Under the pieces are notes generated by a model. The model saw only the letters and a list, made by a program, of their open reading frames with translations. It made no database searches and was not told where the DNA came from. The position numbers were made by a program, and so were the translations under genes. Positions 34,920 through 36,126 of a stretch of DNA of 36,126 bases are shown piece by piece. Position 1 is the stretch's first letter. The number at the start of each line of letters is the position of its first letter. Origin of the DNA: Prochlorococcus sp. AG-363-P19 (GTDB lineage: Bacteria; Cyanobacteriota; Cyanobacteriia; PCC-6307; Cyanobiaceae); contig QCGG01000015.1 in NCBI GenBank assembly GCA_003280055.1, positions 1-36,126 of the forward strand, written 5' to 3'.

Positions 34920-35033
34920 TCATAGGATTAGTGAACGAAGCCATAAAAACCAACTGTTCATAAGTGATTCCCAATAGCCTCCATCCTTAAAAACCATTGC
35001 CATGAAAGGCTTCAGAGTCTCACCAAGCAACAC
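34920..35033 (-). CDS. Candidate small gene, 37 aa
   Basis: A GTG start at 35031-35033 gives M/V-LLGETLKPFMAMVFKDGG then YWESLMNSWFLWLRSLIL-stop. The composition (three Trp, balanced charges, amphipathic C-terminal helix) is protein-like. An alternative ATG start lies at codon 11. It is divergent from queG with 25 bp between starts and upstream of the DUF502 gene, leaving 152 bp to it. No family is recognised; it may be a membrane-associated peptide or chance. Confidence 0.35.
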   Translation of the reverse strand: MLLGETLKPFMAMVFKDGGYWESLMNSWFLWLRSLIL

Positions 35034-35058
35034 AAAATTTTCTTGTTAAGGGATTATC

Positions 35059-36027
35059 ATGAAAATCTATGAAAACCAACTCGAGCTGAGTAAAGGGTTA
35101 AAAAAAGAAGCTCAAAAACTTGGCTTCAATGTCGTTGGAATTGCAAAAATTCCTGGAAGTGAACGGTTAAAGCTAAGGACAAAAGCCTTGAACAGATGGC
35201 TAGAAGCAGGAAATCAAGCTGACATGGAATGGATGAAACATTCAGCAAGAGCACAAATCACTAACTTGTTAGACAACGCAAAAAGCGTTTTAGCAGTAGG
35301 TATTAATTACCATGTAGGGAGGGAACAAAACCCTGAAAGTCTATTAATTGCAAGATATGCATGGGGAGACGATTACCACAAAATTCTAAAAAAACGACTA
35401 AAACAAATTGGCAAATGGCTAGAGGCTCATCGACCTACATGTAAATGGAGAGTATGTGTAGACACATCACCATTACTTGAAAAAGCCTGGGCCGAAGAAG
35501 CTGGTATTGGATGGATTGGCAAACATAGCAACATAATTAATCAGCAGGACGGCTCATGGATGGTTATAGGGCACCTTCTATGTACTGAGGAACTCATCCC
35601 TGACAAGCCAGCAAAACCTCTTTGTGGAAGTTGCGAAATCTGCATGAACGCCTGTCCAACGAAAGCTATTCACGAACCATTTGTAGTTAATTCAAACGAA
35701 TGCATTGCTTATCACACGATAGAAAATCGAAACAAGAGTCTTCCACTTCACATAACTAAGGCAATGGGAAAATGGGTTGCTGGATGCGATATCTGTCAAG
35801 AAGTGTGTCCATGGAACAAAGGCTCTATACCTGAAACAAGGGATCCAGAGCTACTTCCGCGAAATTGGATAATGCAATTAACTTATGAAAAAGCATTATC
35901 TTTAGATGAAAAAAGCTGGACTGAGCAATTAAAAGGATCTGCTTTAAAGCGAATAAAGCCCTGGATGTGGAAAAGAAATGCTTTGGCGACAAAAAATAAT
36001 ATTTCTAGTAGTCTACAAAAAAGTTAA
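35059..36027 (+). CDS. queG: Epoxyqueuosine reductase
   Basis: QueG performs the last step of queuosine synthesis, reducing epoxyqueuosine in tRNA with cobalamin and two 4Fe-4S clusters. The cluster ligands are visible: CGSCEICMNACP (189, 192, 195, 199), Cys 215 (NECIAYHTIE), and CDICQEVCPWN (243, 246, 250). The family active-site region is VCVDTSPLLEKAWAEEAGIG (Asp 135) followed by WIGKHSNII. At 322 aa it has the short form without HEAT repeats. The cobalamin dependence fits the presence of cbiD in the window. Confidence 0.96.
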   Translation: MKIYENQLELSKGLKKEAQKLGFNVVGIAKIPGSERLKLRTKALNRWLEAGNQADMEWMKHSARAQITNLLDNAKSVLAVGINYHVGREQNPESLLIARYAWGDDYHKILKKRLKQIGKWLEAHRPTCKWRVCVDTSPLLEKAWAEEAGIGWIGKHSNIINQQDGSWMVIGHLLCTEELIPDKPAKPLCGSCEICMNACPTKAIHEPFVVNSNECIAYHTIENRNKSLPLHITKAMGKWVAGCDICQEVCPWNKGSIPETRDPELLPRNWIMQLTYEKALSLDEKSWTEQLKGSALKRIKPWMWKRNALATKNNISSSLQKS

Positions 36028-36033
36028 GCTCTT

Positions 36034-36126
36034 ATGAATCCAATAAGTCGACGAATATCAAATAAGCCTCGTCTCTTTTTGCTTAGTCTTTTAGGAGTTT
36101 CAACGATATTTCTTTGCGGTCCAACC
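36034..36126 (+). CDS. Start of an exported protein (cut by window end)
   Basis: An ATG 6 bp after the queG stop opens 31 codons: MNPISRRISNKPRLFLLSLL then GVSTIFLCGPT. The basic start followed by a hydrophobic stretch is a signal peptide, and the LCG triplet could be a lipobox. From memory, a TPR-repeat exported protein follows queG in several Prochlorococcus genomes; the visible part is too short to confirm this. It is probably cotranscribed with queG. Confidence 0.6.
   Translation, partial: MNPISRRISNKPRLFLLSLLGVSTIFLCGPT

Overview
The window is a stretch of a low-GC picocyanobacterial chromosome. I infer Prochlorococcus marinus, low-light type, broadly SS120/MIT9211-like. This rests on AT-rich, tightly packed genes with few Shine-Dalgarno sequences and several GTG/TTG starts, and on cyanobacterial marker genes: a plastid-type gap2, a TLP40-like cyclophilin, the CPLN-type TusA-family protein, a Gly-rich RRM protein, DUF502 and cbiD. 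The order queG / DUF502 - nusB - ftsY - RsbU phosphatase - argH - RRM protein is, from memory, the order near dnaN in Prochlorococcus genomes. The strain call is inference only.

Region 1 (1-4273, minus strand) is the unusual part. It is a tandem family of at least six paralogous exported TPR proteins that continues past the left edge. All share a long hydrophobic signal region, TPR units, and a C-terminal motif with two cysteines 22-23 residues apart. Most carry the same palindrome 38-42 nt before the start codon. Three spacers contain a fossil of the last ~20 bp of guaA, the gene bordering the array. The array therefore seems to have grown by tandem duplication with a breakpoint inside the guaA 3' end.

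Region 2 (4274-8407) holds guaA and cbiD (minus), then a class V aminotransferase and tRNA-Gly(CCC) (plus). Region 3 (8408-10834) is low-density: two small conserved-looking genes, unlisted small ORFs, decayed coding sequence, an exported protein and a TPR-like lipoprotein. Region 4 (10789-14298) has an SNF2 helicase divergent from an HNH nuclease, small membrane proteins and an epimerase-like protein. One of the small membrane proteins is a 58-aa gene at 14122-14298 whose ATG overlaps the pdxA ATG.

Region 5 (14297-36126) is housekeeping: pdxA; efp-accB; a cyclophilin and thiL; gap2; murC-murB-ybaB; a minus-strand run msrB - BaiN-like flavoprotein - grpE - dnaJ - TusA-like - rsgA; dusA; an RRM protein; argH; an RsbU-type phosphatase; ftsY-nusB; DUF502; then queG and the start of a further exported protein. 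Mobile elements, rRNA and CRISPR arrays were not seen. All calls come from reading the sequence; no searches were run.
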